Source: Fragum whitleyi (lineage: Eukaryota > Mollusca > Bivalvia > Cardiida > Cardiidae). From it: a stretch of 64,000 nucleotides of DNA. A program made the position numbers and the translations under genes. The notes beneath the pieces were generated by a model. The model saw only the letters and a program-made list of their open reading frames with translations, made no database searches and was not told the DNA's origin. Location of the stretch: assembly GCA_948146395.1 (NCBI GenBank), contig OX411555.1, positions 59,582,187-59,646,186 on the forward strand. The letters are read 5' to 3'. Shown one piece after another: positions 21,298 to 33,100 of this stretch; position 1 is the stretch's first letter; each line of letters starts with the position of its first letter.

Positions 21298-22651
21298 CTT
21301 TTCTGTATCACTAAAAAGGAATCACGAACAACTTGTTATAATGAATTGGATAAAACTGGCTGGTAAATTTATAATGCAATACAGAAATACCTTTATCTTT
21401 TCATTTGTTTGTAAAAATCAAGGCCAAAAGAACGGGTTTGAATTCGATTCTCAACGTCAAAAATAGATTATATTTGTAATAGCCTTCTATCTGAATGCCA
21501 CATTCCATCTATTTTATAAGTGAAAAATATTTCGTCAAACTGAGCTTCCCTCTGCATTAGCATTTGGCAATTTAGTCACTAGAAATCTAACGACAATTAT
21601 TTCACAATCTCTAATTACTTATACCGCTCACGTGTAAAATAACAAATGAAAATCGTATTCTTATGCAAACTGTGTTGATTAATTGAATAAATGTTAGAAC
21701 TTGAACTTGACATGCAACCTAAAGTACCAAAACATGCTAAAATCAAATAAAAATACTGACTGAAAAATGCTCCAGGCAACATTTCTTATTCTTGTTTCTG
21801 ACCTTGACTCATAGACTTCGACATAACTATCCAAAACTTTCTTTCAAATGGAAAATCATTAATTGACAGTAAATAGTCACTTGGCCATCTAACTATAAAT
21901 GTAGGATTGAATTTTCGGACAAGCTTAATTTCAAAATATAACTCATTATCCTTGAACTTGACGCTTTCCAAAGATTATTTTCAGATTGCATATCTACACT
22001 TCACAGATAACGATTTTGACATTTTATTTTGAATTCAATCCGTTAATTCAATAACTCTTTTGACATTTGACCTTGACCTTGACCTATGAACTAAACTAAC
22101 CGATGAATGATTTCCAAACGGCACATCTGCTCTTTTGGGTAGAACGATTATAACAACTAATTCTGTAAAACATCGATAAGAGCAATGCACGGACAAAAAC
22201 CACGGAGGCACGGTCGGATAGTCGGACTCACAACACCAAAAAATATCCCTCCGCCTTTTTGTCGGGAGATAATAAAAGTAAAATACAAGAATTCTTAAGT
22301 TGGTTTAATGATGTTAACAGTGTTGATATGAGAATTAATTTGGGTCTATAAAGGTACAAAAAGAATTCGCAGACATTTTACGGGAAGTATAAAGTCGCCG
22401 ACTGGTACGAGCGCACATCCTTCCATCTGTCTGTCCGTCCGAAGCTATATCCCCACAATTCCAAATTGGATAAAACTTCATATTTGAGCTTCCTAAAACA
22501 TTTGGATGATATTTCCGAAGTTTCTCAATTCGAGGTTACGTCACGAAAAATGGGACAAAATAGTTTTTTCTTTATCTTTTACCTAGTGGAATGACCAGAA
22601 TTTAATAAAATGTCATATGTGAGTAGCGAATCTGATTTCCTTACTGCAAAC
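21298..22651. other. Non-coding, diverged duplicate of GPCR upstream DNA
   Basis: The region upstream of the GPCR start resembles the upstream regions of copies B and C in places (for example around 22430-22500 CCAAAGCTACATC-type sequence), but more diverged. Nothing coding is supported. Confidence 0.45.
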
Positions 22652-22987
22652 TACAGTTAATTACATCATGAAATTGACATTTAACTCAATCAAAACCATT
22701 CTAAATAGCTCACTCATCGCTCCATTCATTCATTCCAAACATTTATTCAAATCGATCAATAACGCCCCAAATGACTAAAAAGTATACAACCAACAGCTAC
22801 ATTCAAAATATTTTATTAAAGGGAGGTAATCAATATTGCTAATTTTGTTCATACTGAACAAAATTTGCAATGCTGAATTACCTCCCATTAAATTCACTCA
22901 AAAGTCGCTCCACACATTCATTCAACCTCGTTCCAAAATTATTCCAAAATCATTCATCTTGTCAATTTCACGATGTTGTTAGCTGTA
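22652..22987. repeat. ACATCGTG palindromic MITE, copy C
   Basis: TACAGTTAATTACATCATGA at the start and TCACGATGTTGTTAGCTGTA at the end. The central hairpin is well preserved: GGGAGGTAATCAATATTGC against GCAATGCTGAATTACCTCCC. Confidence 0.8.
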
Positions 22988-22997
22988 TTTGACATAA

Positions 22998-23337
22998 AGT
23001 TAGCAACATCGTAAAATTGACAAGGTGAGTGAATTTGGAATGATTAATAAATGAAATTTAATGAGTGCGATGGTGAGTTTTGAGTGAAATTAAAGGGGGT
23101 AATCCAATATCGCTAATTTTGTTAAAGAATAAAACAAAATAAGTGATAAGCATTACCTATAAATAAAATATACACACAAGTTCCATAAATAGTTGCTGAT
23201 TCTATCTTTTCTGTCATTTTGGAGCTCTTTTAAATGGTTTGAGTGAGTGTTTGGAATGAATAAATGAGGCGCTTACTGAGCGATTTACAATGGTTTGGAT
23301 TGAGCTGAATGTCCATTTTACGATGTTACTAACTGTA
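22998..23337. repeat. ACATCGTG palindromic MITE, copy D
   Basis: Directly follows copy C. Ends AGTTAGCAACATCGTAAAAT and TTTTACGATGTTACTAACTG. Its counterpart in the second duplicon is copy L. Confidence 0.72.
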
Positions 23338-24270
23338 TGCGTAGAATGAAAAAACGAAGCTTTGTAGTGCTAGCTTAATGTAAGCTCTCCGATTGACTAC
23401 CGATTAACTTACACTAAATAACTTTTGATTGCTCAAAATCAACATTTTTCGTAATCTTTAAATTGAACAATAAGGGGCATACTCTACACATTTCCCAGGT
23501 GCATTGCTTGTGAAAATAACTGAATGTTGGTACCAGGTTCAAGGTCATCAGTCAAGGTTAGATTTGTCTAAAATTAAAACTATTGCATTGACCATTACTC
23601 TAAAATTGTTAGTGAAATAGCATCCATATTTCACAAGTGTATGTCTTTCGACAAGACATTTCATAAGATATATAAGTCAGGGTCATCATCCAAGGCCAAT
23701 GATCCAATCATCCAACTAATTTTTAACATAAAAATTAGAACTTTGTATCAATAAGAAATTAAATGAAGCAAAATACATGGTTAACATTTGCAGAGACCCG
23801 AAAAAGGTTAAACGCTCGAGTGCGAACTCTGCAAATATTAACGCCCGAAAATTCGTGAGTTTGCGCTATTATTGCATTAAAAGAAAGACTTTTGTTTCTA
23901 TTCAAACATATATTGCAAATGGTTCACGAGTAACTCTTTAAAACTAGGTCTAAGCCAAATGAGGTGCCAGGAAAATTGCGTTGTGCATTGTACTATCACT
24001 TGTGTATACTGACGTTGCTAAGTAAATCTATGACGTGAAAAAATTCAACGCAATTATGAATCAACGTCTTTATTTGTGCTCTATATGAATGCTAGTTATA
24101 GAAACTGATAAATTGTGTAGGTCCAGATCGAGGATATTAAGGTAAAAAAGCCGGATGTTAACGGCACGTGAATTTACTTATTAATCCGCGTTTTTTCCCG
24201 TTCCCGTTTTTGCCCGTTGACGTATGCCTATTACGTCCCGAAACGTACATTTTATGCAATGATGTTTAAA
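23338..24270. other. Non-coding DNA shared with the second duplicon
   Basis: About 23695-24270 aligns with 55314-55360 and then 56224-56765 (for example AAACGCTCGAGTGCGAACTC at both). No gene seen. Confidence 0.5.
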
Positions 24271-24758
24271 AAATATTTTAAGGTGCTCAAATCATAAATT
24301 TGATATTGAACTTGGCAGACATACAGGTGTGGAGAGAAATAATAGCATATGTAACTTTTGTAATCAAAATCATAAACTGTTATATATAGAAGATGAATAT
24401 CATGTATTTTTTCATTGTTTCCAATATGATTCAGAAAGAAAACAATATTTGTTTAACTGGTATGAAGGTCAAGCAAATGTTGAATGTTTCTATAGTCTGA
24501 TGAGAACTCAAAAAGAATCAACAATCCGTAAATTGGCCATCTACATAAATGCTATTATGAAGGTAAAAGCTACAGAAATATTGAAAGATCCAATAACTAA
24601 TTAACTTAACTGAATAATTAACCCGATAACTGTATTGCTTTTTTTGTATTGTAAAGTATTTTGGGCCAGTGGCCTATATGTACAACAAAAGATTTGAATT
24701 TGAATTTGAATTCTGTCTGATAATAGAGAGTCTGTACACATATTCCTACGTGTGTTTT
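24271..24758 (+). mobile_element. Severely 5'-truncated LINE, 3' end with TGAATT tail
   Basis: Only ~490 nt of the 3' end. The equivalent site in the second duplicon (about 56760) is empty, so this is a clean insertion into copy 1 after duplication. After the ORF a short UTR (GGGCCAGTGGCCTATATG) leads to a (GAATTT)n-type tail at 24693-24712 typical of CR1/L2-like elements. Confidence 0.72.
24329..24604 (+). pseudogene. LINE C-terminal fragment with Cys/His motif
   Basis: 91 aa: RNNSICNFCNQNHKLLYIED then EYHVFFHCFQYDSER. The C-x2-C..H-x3-C pattern after the RT is the C-terminal finger of CR1/jockey-type LINE ORF2 proteins. Upstream frame reads SNHKFDIELGRHTGV. The rest of the protein was never copied (5' truncation). 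Confidence 0.7.
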
Positions 24759-24899
24759 GAAAATTGTGAGAACATTTTTTTGTCAAACTACTTGGTTAAA
24801 TTTGCAGGTTCTTTAATCTTTACACAAAGTTTAGTGATTCATACTGTTTCAACAATTACGTCAAATTTTAACGTCTAAATGAATTAAGGTTAATAGTTT

Positions 24900-25030
24900 G
24901 TTTCAGGGTTAGATCGTTTTACCATTCATTGACTGAATGAGTTCGATTCCCGGCAGCAGCGGTGGATAGTCTTCCGACATTTATGTCCCACGAATTCGCA
25001 ATTGACAAGTGGCAGAATTCGCCAATATAA
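24900..25030 (+). repeat. B-box-bearing repeat, possibly a SINE remnant
   Basis: GAGTTCGATTCCCGGCAG near 24936 fits a tRNA T-arm/B-box. Upstream sequence is too degraded to fold as a tRNA. The same piece occurs at about 56918-57030 in the second duplicon, so it predates duplication. Confidence 0.4.
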
Positions 25031-25309
25031 CGGGAGCAATACAAAATAACTTAAAAAAACCACAACACTTTTTAATCGTTTTTGATCGGTATAAATCTAA
25101 ATTCGGTAAATTTTGGACTGCATTCTTATGTCTTTAGACCGGAATCACTAAAAAAATCATTTATTTCTGAAGGAATAAGAAAAATCGTTTCTGAGATATA
25201 CATGTATGCTTTTGAAGAACGCACTGTTTGATTCGATATTTCACTTTAATTTGGTCTAAATGGTCTTTTTTCCATGAACTCTATTCGACGCAAGTTTGCA
25301 CACAATACT

Positions 25310-26221
25310 TTAAACATTGGAACAAATATTCAAAATATGTTTGAAATCTTTTCTAAATGCCCTCCCTACTGAGCAATAAAGCAGAATATTAATTGCGTTA
25401 TTTAAGTACATGAGAGCAGTCAAATTTTGATATATCTTTTCCGGGAAGAATGGACCGTATATGTACAAAATTATATCTATAACAGCAAAGGGTACTAGTG
25501 TTGTAAAAGTGACCAAGCTTATAGCAAGCACATGAACAGTTGCATTACGTATTTGAATTTGGCGCCGTTTTGCGTTATTTTCATTCGGGATTCCAGTCAA
25601 TGCATTGGATCTCTTTAACATTTTTGCTAAAATAAGTAAATTACTGATAAACAATACTACCACTGGAAGAACAAAACGGGCGACCACATCAAATAATCTT
25701 TCAAAGTTATCAATATATGTAAAGTATTTGTCGTCAATGTAACACCAACACTCACCGTCTTTGAATTCAACTATGTTTAATCCAATTAAGTAAGGTACAT
25801 TGATTCCGAGAGATACAAAGGTTAAAATAGAAAAGATAAAATACACATGTTTATGATTTTTCGTGTTTTGAAATCTTAAGGGTATGTAAACACGAAGCAC
25901 TTTTTCAACGGACATAACCACTGTGATCCATATGGACAGACGCAAACTCGATGTCACTATGAATGGTAGGATTTTACAGAGCACATCGTATTTATTGCGG
26001 AGATAAATATGTGAAGGTGACATAAAAAGCGCCAGCTCCATTGCGGGAAACACTAGCACAAACGTGTCTACGATAGTAAGTATTCTAAAATATACGCCGA
26101 CGAAAAGTTTTCTGCATCTCTTGCCTCTAGTCCAGATGACAAAGGATAACACATTTCCTGGAATGCCGAATATGATGGTTATTACGAGGAACAGAAATAT
26201 AACCCAGTCTTCGGCTTTCAT
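25310..26221 (-). CDS. Rhodopsin-type (class A-like) GPCR, copy B
   Basis: An intact single-exon receptor of 303 aa. The first ~40 residues are almost identical to copy A, with divergence concentrated in extracellular loop 2 (VEFKDGECWCYIDDKY) and the ends of TM3-TM5. It keeps GNVLSFVIW, VEKVLRVYIPLRF after TM3, LPVVVLFISNLLIL in TM5, TM7 LNNAINILLYCSVGRAFR, and a C-tail ending CSNV. Divergence in the loop that shapes the ligand pocket suggests a changed ligand after duplication (inference). An acceptor-like TTTTAGAGATACAG lies ~17 nt before the ATG, hinting at a 5' UTR intron. It is the intact counterpart of broken copy C. Confidence 0.86.
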   Translation of the reverse strand: MKAEDWVIFLFLVITIIFGIPGNVLSFVIWTRGKRCRKLFVGVYFRILTIVDTFVLVFPAMELALFMSPSHIYLRNKYDVLCKILPFIVTSSLRLSIWITVVMSVEKVLRVYIPLRFQNTKNHKHVYFIFSILTFVSLGINVPYLIGLNIVEFKDGECWCYIDDKYFTYIDNFERLFDVVARFVLPVVVLFISNLLILAKMLKRSNALTGIPNENNAKRRQIQIRNATVHVLAISLVTFTTLVPFAVIDIILYIYGPFFPEKIYQNLTALMYLNNAINILLYCSVGRAFRKDFKHILNICSNV

Positions 26222-27835
26222 CTTTTCCTAAGGTTGCCTGTATCTCTAAAATGAAATCATGAATAATTAGCTATAGCAAATTAGATAAAAGTGGGAGTTA
26301 AATGTATAACTCAATACAGAAATCCTTTGGTCTTCTAGTTCATTTAATAATTTCAAAGCCAAAAGAACATGTTCAAAGTGTATTCCAAACGTAAAATAAG
26401 GATAATATTAGTGATATATCTTTAAATGAGTTTGTACGTGACATTTCAACAATTTGACATGTGCTTAAAGGGCCACCATTAACCAACCTTGACTGCCACG
26501 TAGTATAACTAAAAGTTTGCCTGACTTACTACAGACACTGTTGTAATCTATATTTCTACAAAGCGTAAAGTGAAGGCCCTGGTCGGACTGTGCAGATAAA
26601 CAGGCTGGCCAGAGTCTTTGCTTGGCGCACATTTGAAATTGATGGAAATGTCACGCATAGGCTCATATGATATCCACAAGTTCCTTGACTCTTATAAATT
26701 ACTTCGTTAAACTGAGGCAATCCATTGCAATAGGAATTTTTGTGCCTTTAAGTGCCAAAACATGTTGTTGTTTTTTTTTAAATCAAGAAATGATACTGAC
26801 TAAAAATGCTCCAGATAAGGCCTTCTTCTTGATTTACACCTTGGCCAAAAGACTTCAATATGACCAACCGATAGTTTCAAATGGAAAATCCACAATTCAA
26901 AGAAACAATCATTTGATAATCCATCCATAAATGTAGGCTTCAGCTTTCGGACTAGCTGAATTTCAAACTATATTATTCAGCAATAAGTCGTTGGTTTGTA
27001 CGCGCCCACTTCCCTCCACCCGTCTATCCAAAGCTACATCTCCACACTCCTCATCAAATATAGTTGAAACTTCATATTTAGAATTCCTTGGAAATTCCAA
27101 AGACATTATATTGATTATCCATAATTTAAAGATACGTCATGAAAAATGGAGAAAATTGTAAATGAGATTTTCTCTTTTTCCTTGTGTAATTGGCAGATTT
27201 TAAATTTCATATTTGAGTAGCAAAACGGATGGCATTGGCTGTAACTATTTCAGATTTGCGTATGAAAACGCGTCACGGAAAATGGGCTTGATAATGTTAG
27301 CTTCTTGTAAACTCTCCGATTGACTGCCAAAAACTTACATTACATACACGTTTAATTGTTCTGATTCAACAATTTTCGTTATAAAAAAAATAAATTCGCC
27401 ATATATTTTAATGATAAGTGATAGGTCAATATATTTTACATGTGAATTGCTTGTCATAAGAAAAATCTTTTGGTACAAGGTTCAAGATCTGTCCTACGTT
27501 CAGGATGGCAAAACGGCGCAAACAATTTTCAAATTATACCCCGCTTTGCGCGTGCACTTGCGAGCAATGCGGAGTTATATTGGACAACTGTTTTCACCGT
27601 TTTGTCATCCTGCATGCAGGGCAGGTCAATTATTAAGGTAAGATTTGTGTAAAACTAAAACTATGACATCGTCCATTACTTTGCAAATACGTGATAAAAC
27701 AGTAATATTTGTAACCTTTACAATCAGCAGTGTCATTGAAAAATGTTTAATTGGTTTGTATTCTTTATTTGTGCCATAGATTATTTATCAAACAGAGGGC
27801 AAACAGACAGTCATTCTGGCAGGAAAAGGACAGAA
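26222..27835. other. Non-coding DNA between GPCR B and the microsatellite module
   Basis: Aligns well with 58585-60830 in the second duplicon (for example GGCCCTGGTCGGACTGTGCA at 26574 and about 58936). The short open frames in it are not conserved between copies as proteins. Confidence 0.5.
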
Positions 27836-28300
27836 TTAGAGAAAAAGAATGATGGAGAGAGAGATTGATAGATAGACAGACAAACAATCAAATGAAAGTA
27901 CCTACATAAGTTTTGTTGCTGCTTTACGTTAATTTATTTTCCAGCATTTCACATATTTTGAGGCCCAAAATTATTATTTCAACCAAATAATTGCCCTTCC
28001 AATGTTTTTTCTTTGCCAAACCCTGGGACATTTATCGTCATATTACATTGGGAATATCAAAACCTGGTAATATATTTTTGCAGTTTTGATTATCAAAAAA
28101 GGCCTCCCTTGGGTGTTACCATGTAATTCATTCCTTAACGTGACATTATAAGTGCAGTATTTTATATTGAATATATACTATTTCATTTAAGTGTTATCTC
28201 AAAATGTAAATGTCAAATACAGGCCTAAATATAACATGTCTTAACACTTTCGGGTTGATATATTTGAACAATTATGAAAATAATAAGTTTGAAAGTTTGT
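27836..28300. repeat. Microsatellite module, copy 1 (unexpanded)
   Basis: A short compound tract GGAGAGAGAGATTGATAGATAGACAGACAAAC, then ~400 nt of unique-type sequence shared with 55620-56200 and 60795-61720. Here the GATA part is only 2-3 units. Confidence 0.6.
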
Positions 28301-28559
28301 TGTATATGCCTTTTTTGAGTTTTTTTGTCTGGTTATTTTTTTTTTTTTTGTTTGTTTTTGTTTTACTTGTCTTGGTTTATCTTGGAAATAAATGGGGTTT
28401 TTATCATGTTGCAATTGGAATGTAAAAAGCGTTTCACAAGAAAAAAAAACAGCATTCGACTCGGATAAATCCACTTAAAAAAATAAGATTTTCCTCCCGA
28501 TGAAACTAACAACATTGCAAAGGTTGTTGTTGTGTTACAACTTACACGGATACATATAT

Positions 28560-28840
28560 AATACGTACTCTGTCGAGACAATTATCAATTCTCACAATCG
28601 AGTTAGATATTTCTTTCATACAATACACTAAGTACGTATTATATTCTTCTCATAACCGTTATATGTCTAGTTTTCGTCGATGTTTCTACCTGAAATTCAA
28701 GTTGTATAAAGAAAATTCTAACGAGGTTGGGAGAATTGATAATTGTCGAGGCTCTGTTGAGACAATTGTCAATTCTCACAACCGGAATATGACATATAGA
28801 AATGGTTATAGTATTGCAATGTAGGTACAAAGCACATATT
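28560..28840. repeat. Inverted-repeat element with AGACAATTATCAATTCTCAC arms
   Basis: TCGAGACAATTATCAATTCT at 28572 faces GGGAGAATTGATAATTGTCG at 28730, with a further direct-related copy at about 28755. Absent from the matching position of the second duplicon, which diverges here. Probably a MITE remnant. Confidence 0.5.
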
Positions 28841-28963
28841 TCACATTTTACAAATTGAAATAATTTAAAAATACCAAATCTATAAATAAGAAAAGGGAAT
28901 TCTTCGAATAAAACGCCGCGGAAAGCTTTCCCTTACGATGTTGTCTTTCCATACTAGTCAATA

Positions 28964-29382
28964 TACAGTTAATAACACCGTGAAATTGACATTTCTCTCA
29001 ATCAAAATAATTCGTAATCTTTCACTCAGCGCTCAATTCATTCATTCCAAACACTCACTCAAACAATTCAAAAACGCACCAAAATCTCTAAAAGGTAAGA
29101 TTAACACCTTCATATTTATAGCTAGAAAAAATCTCGATTCACTGACATATTTGAAATTATAATCGTCTGATTGAATCTTGAACAGGATTTATTTATAGAG
29201 CTTATATCTATAATTCATCAAATTGGAGGTAATAAATATCGCTTATTTAGTTCACCATGAACAAAATTAGCGATATTTGATTACCCCCCTTTAATTTTAT
29301 CCACAACTCACTCATCACATTCAGTCAATTTTCATTCCAAAACCGTTCCAACATCATTCACCTTAGCGAGGTTGATAACTAT
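28964..29382. repeat. ACATCGTG palindromic MITE, copy F
   Basis: Starts TACAGTTAATAACACCGTGA. The right end is eroded (CACCTTAGCGAGGTTGATAA). The centre is GGAGGTAATAAATATCGC against GCGATATTTGATTACCCCCC. Counterpart of copy M in the second duplicon. Confidence 0.7.
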
Positions 29383-29399
29383 CCGATGTATCTTACAGA

Positions 29400-29915
29400 A
29401 CACAACATCGTGTAACTGACAAGATGATTGATTTTGGAATGAATATAGAATGAAAACGTTGAAAATGAATGAGTGGGAGGAAGGAGTTTGATTGAAATTA
29501 AGGAGGGAGGTGTGTGGGGGGTGGGAGTGGGAGGTAATATAATAACGCTTATTGATCTTAATAAAATATACTTTTTTTAATCCATACTAACTAAAACAAC
29601 GTTGTATGATTTGATCAAAGAAAATGAACCTATCAATGGCTATGAACTATTCGAAGTAGTTTCTTATGATATGGAGCGTTTTTGACCGATTCGAATAAGC
29701 GCTTGGAAAGATTTCATAAATGCAGCGTTGCCGGATTTGAATGTCAAAGGACAAAGGGGTCGATTTCAAAAAAACACAGAAATGAAAAAAGTGTATGTTA
29801 TATTTTGAATATCGCTCATTAATGTTTTCGTGCTAAATATCGCTATTTTTTTATATTTCATTCAACTCTCATTCAATTTCATTCCGAGATCCTTCACCTT
29901 GTCAATTTAATAATT
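29400..29915. repeat. ACATCGTG palindromic MITE, copy G, with a foreign insert
   Basis: Starts ACAACATCGTGTAACTGACA and ends CACCTTGTCAATTTAATAA. Longer than the family because ~100 nt at 29743-29850 (AAAGGACAAAGGGGTCGATT) is a different dispersed repeat also present at 15828. Confidence 0.6.
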
Positions 29916-30008
29916 TCTTATTTTAGAAGCAGCAATCGAAATTCTTCGAAAAAAGTGTATATTTTACATTATGTATTACCTAAGTACAGAATCTAAAAAG
30001 TCCGATTA

Positions 30009-30169
30009 TTAAACACACTGTTTAGGCACGTCAAATATTGAGGACGAATTCAGTCTTGATACATCCGTGACTTGTAAGGAATAGTAACTGCCGCTGTCAG
30101 GGTTCACCGAGGGCGTAAAATATACAACTTCGATCGGGGTACACTGTCTTGGCTCCAAGGGATGAAGGG
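30009..30169 (-). CDS. Ependymin-related gene exon 4 (last)
   Basis: Acceptor GATATATTTCAG. Encodes ALHPLEPRQCTPIEVVYF, a PDSGSYYSLQVTD strand, and NSSSIFDVPKQCV then TAA (30011-30009). Repeated with few changes at 62766-62926. Confidence 0.85.
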
Positions 30170-33100
30170 CTGAAATATATCAAAAAATACATTTATTCCC
30201 TATTTAACTTCACGCATTTGGGAGTTGAATAGAGTATATTTTTCCTATCATTGAAGCATGAAACTTAAAACTAAAAACCCAATCACACAGACTGTATGAA
30301 TCTGTTTCAGAATATTCGAAGCAGATTCATACATAAGTCTCATTATGTTTTTAGTTTCATACCTTCATGAAATCAAGCGTTACTCTCTTCGTTTGTTTTA
30401 ATTAATATAAAAAAAGCAAGAATCCATAATAAGACTAATTTAATGCTTAATGCACAATCTTGACACATAGCTACGGTTTTGTCAAATTAATTATCATTTG
30501 ACCAAAATAACAAAAAAATAAATAATAAAAAACACCACAGTGACGTAAATTCGTTTGTCCTTAGATAAATATCACAGTTCAACCCTTTAAGTGACCACCA
30601 AAATCAACAGGGTGTGTAGGTCCATACAGATATTTTAAATGTTATCTATCAATGAAATGTATAGTCGTGGACATCAAACAAACAGATAAAGAATAATAAT
30701 ATGCCACCTAAACGTCGTAACTACATATTAATAAATCATGGCTTTCAAGTTGCCCATCAACAAAATCATATAAAGCTAAATAGTAGCAAATAGTAAGAGA
30801 CAACAGCATGTGAAGTGAATTTATTAGTCTATTGACTTTTGATCGACAACATCGTTATGCTAATTACACTCTTACAAACAGAAAAATTCACATGCATGTA
30901 ACTTGTCGAAAGCTATATCAATTTAGATGTTCATATAGGGGTTCCTTAAATTACTTTAAGTATACTTTTAAGATCCGTCCTTTTCCAATGGCAGTAATTC
31001 CGATTGATTTATTTTTTTGGAACGTTAAGTACATTTACCATGTATAACAACAGTCGCTGTAACTTCCCATTGTATATCTGACTGTGTTGTGTATCTGTAT
31101 GTTGACACCGGAAGGTCGACAGCACCCAAATCTGCAGACGAAACTAGCATGGCGTTTCCTGAAATACAATATGGACATAAGTTAAAGTAACGTCACGTCT
31201 TCTTTTATAAATTAATTTTCCTTAATTTTTTTCAACCTTTTCAAAGGACCTACAATGAAAAAGGAAATTAATATAGTGCCTACATATCGCGTTGACTTGC
31301 TACGCACCATCAAGGATGTATAGTCAGGGTTTGACACTTACTTCTATGAGTAAGGAGTCCACCGGACTACCAATATATAAAATCAAGGGGTCCAAGCTCA
31401 AAGTAAGGAGTCCGAATTTTTGGAGCACATTTTGGAATAGAAGAAATTGCTTGTTACAAGCAATTTCTTCTTTTCCACAATGTTCCTCCCCCCAAAGAAG
31501 GTTGTTTTCTTTCAAAATCCTACTACATACACTCAATGGCAAGACACGAAATGGCCGAAGGTGAACAACAGAAGATGCCCTGGTTCAAAACGACAAGCCA
31601 ATGTCCAAGACAAAGTTCATCCATGCACACGTTTATACCGCGTTCGAATCATCGCTCGGCTTGTCCATAAACATGAAAGTACCTCGGTCGTAAGTGTAGT
31701 AAATTTTGGGGTCTTTTTTTTTTTTTTTTTTTTTGTAATTCGGTTTCTGGTGGTAATTCGTCTATAATGAGCTTGTAGAAAAACACATTTGGTTAATTCT
31801 TTTCGATCGTCTGTGGAGAACATTTGGGCATTTTATAACTTGGTGACAAAACACATTAAAATACAGCGTTTTGTTATCAAATTATATTATGTCAACCCAC
31901 TTGCGAGATGACGCTTATTCCCGAGGTCTATTACGTAGACTCGCCGAGGATTCTCGATTGGTTTATACCGATGCTGAGGCTTGTTCCGGGTGTTGAGAGG
32001 CTAAAAGTCTTTGGGCTTCTCTGAACTAGCATGAATCTTTTACGGCTTATCGGTCTCAACTTACAGCATAGGTTGGCCATTTTGATGGAGTCTTGCCACA
32101 TTGGTGGATGCTTGAAATTATCTAGATTAATTCAGGAGATGAAATGTTGTTTGTTTATTTCATGGAGGTATGAAACTTAAAAACCTAATCACACTGTATG
32201 AATACGCAAAGCAGTTTCATACAAGATTGTGATTAGGTTTTTAATTTTCATACCTCAATGAAATGAACAAATATTGTCTTCATGTCTTTATATTGAATAT
32301 CTTAAAGCAAAATTTAAATATTTCTGCAAATGGCATGGATTCATTTCATTACTTTTTGTGGAAGCCTCCAAATTAGCCGTGTACTCAAAATTATTTTCAT
32401 TTGGGGAATGAAACCAATTTCAGAAAAAATTGGATACAAGATTATCAATGGAAACTAATATTAAATTATTTAGAATAGTACACGTTTACATAAGTGTTGC
32501 GTTCTTCAATATTTGTAACATCAGATTAAGTTGATTTTTTTATATTCGTTTCAGAGTATCCAAAGCCAAATCTTATGAAATTTAAATGACCATTGTCTAA
32601 AGAACTCGTATTTCGGAAACTAAATATTGATGGGCTTACATGTATCTGAATATAAACAAATACATATAGTTAAAGAAAAAGTATGAAAATTTACCTGGAA
32701 CACATTGTTTTGTCATGTTGTCAAGTTGATCCTTCTGGCAATCTCCTGCCGCAGATACAGTATACATCAACCCCTACAAAAACATGTGCGACTGATCATG
32801 CTCACACAGTTACATCGTGAAATTGACATTCACCTCAATCAAAACCATTCCAAATCGCTCACTCAGCGCTCCATTCATTCATTCCAAACACTCACGCAAA
32901 CCATTAAAAAACGCTCAAACCCATTGAAGTACATAGAATCAATGAAGCCATTCAAAATAAATTTTGATAGAGAGAAATCGCGATTTCACCGACATAATTG
33001 TAATTGTTAGCGTCTCATAGGTTCTTGAAAAAATAGGTTGCTATGTATAAAACTTGTTTGCATATTTTATAAAAGGGAGAACAAAATTAGCGATGTTTGA

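Noticed and set aside
24490..24530. CTGATGAGAACTC as another hammerhead
   Set aside because: Lies in LINE coding sequence; no GAAA core with palindromic stem III and no stem I pairing.
30834..30920. CRISPR or prokaryotic operon structure anywhere in the window
   Set aside because: Spliced genes, polyadenylation signals and metazoan retroelements rule out a prokaryotic reading; direct repeats present are microsatellites or transposons.
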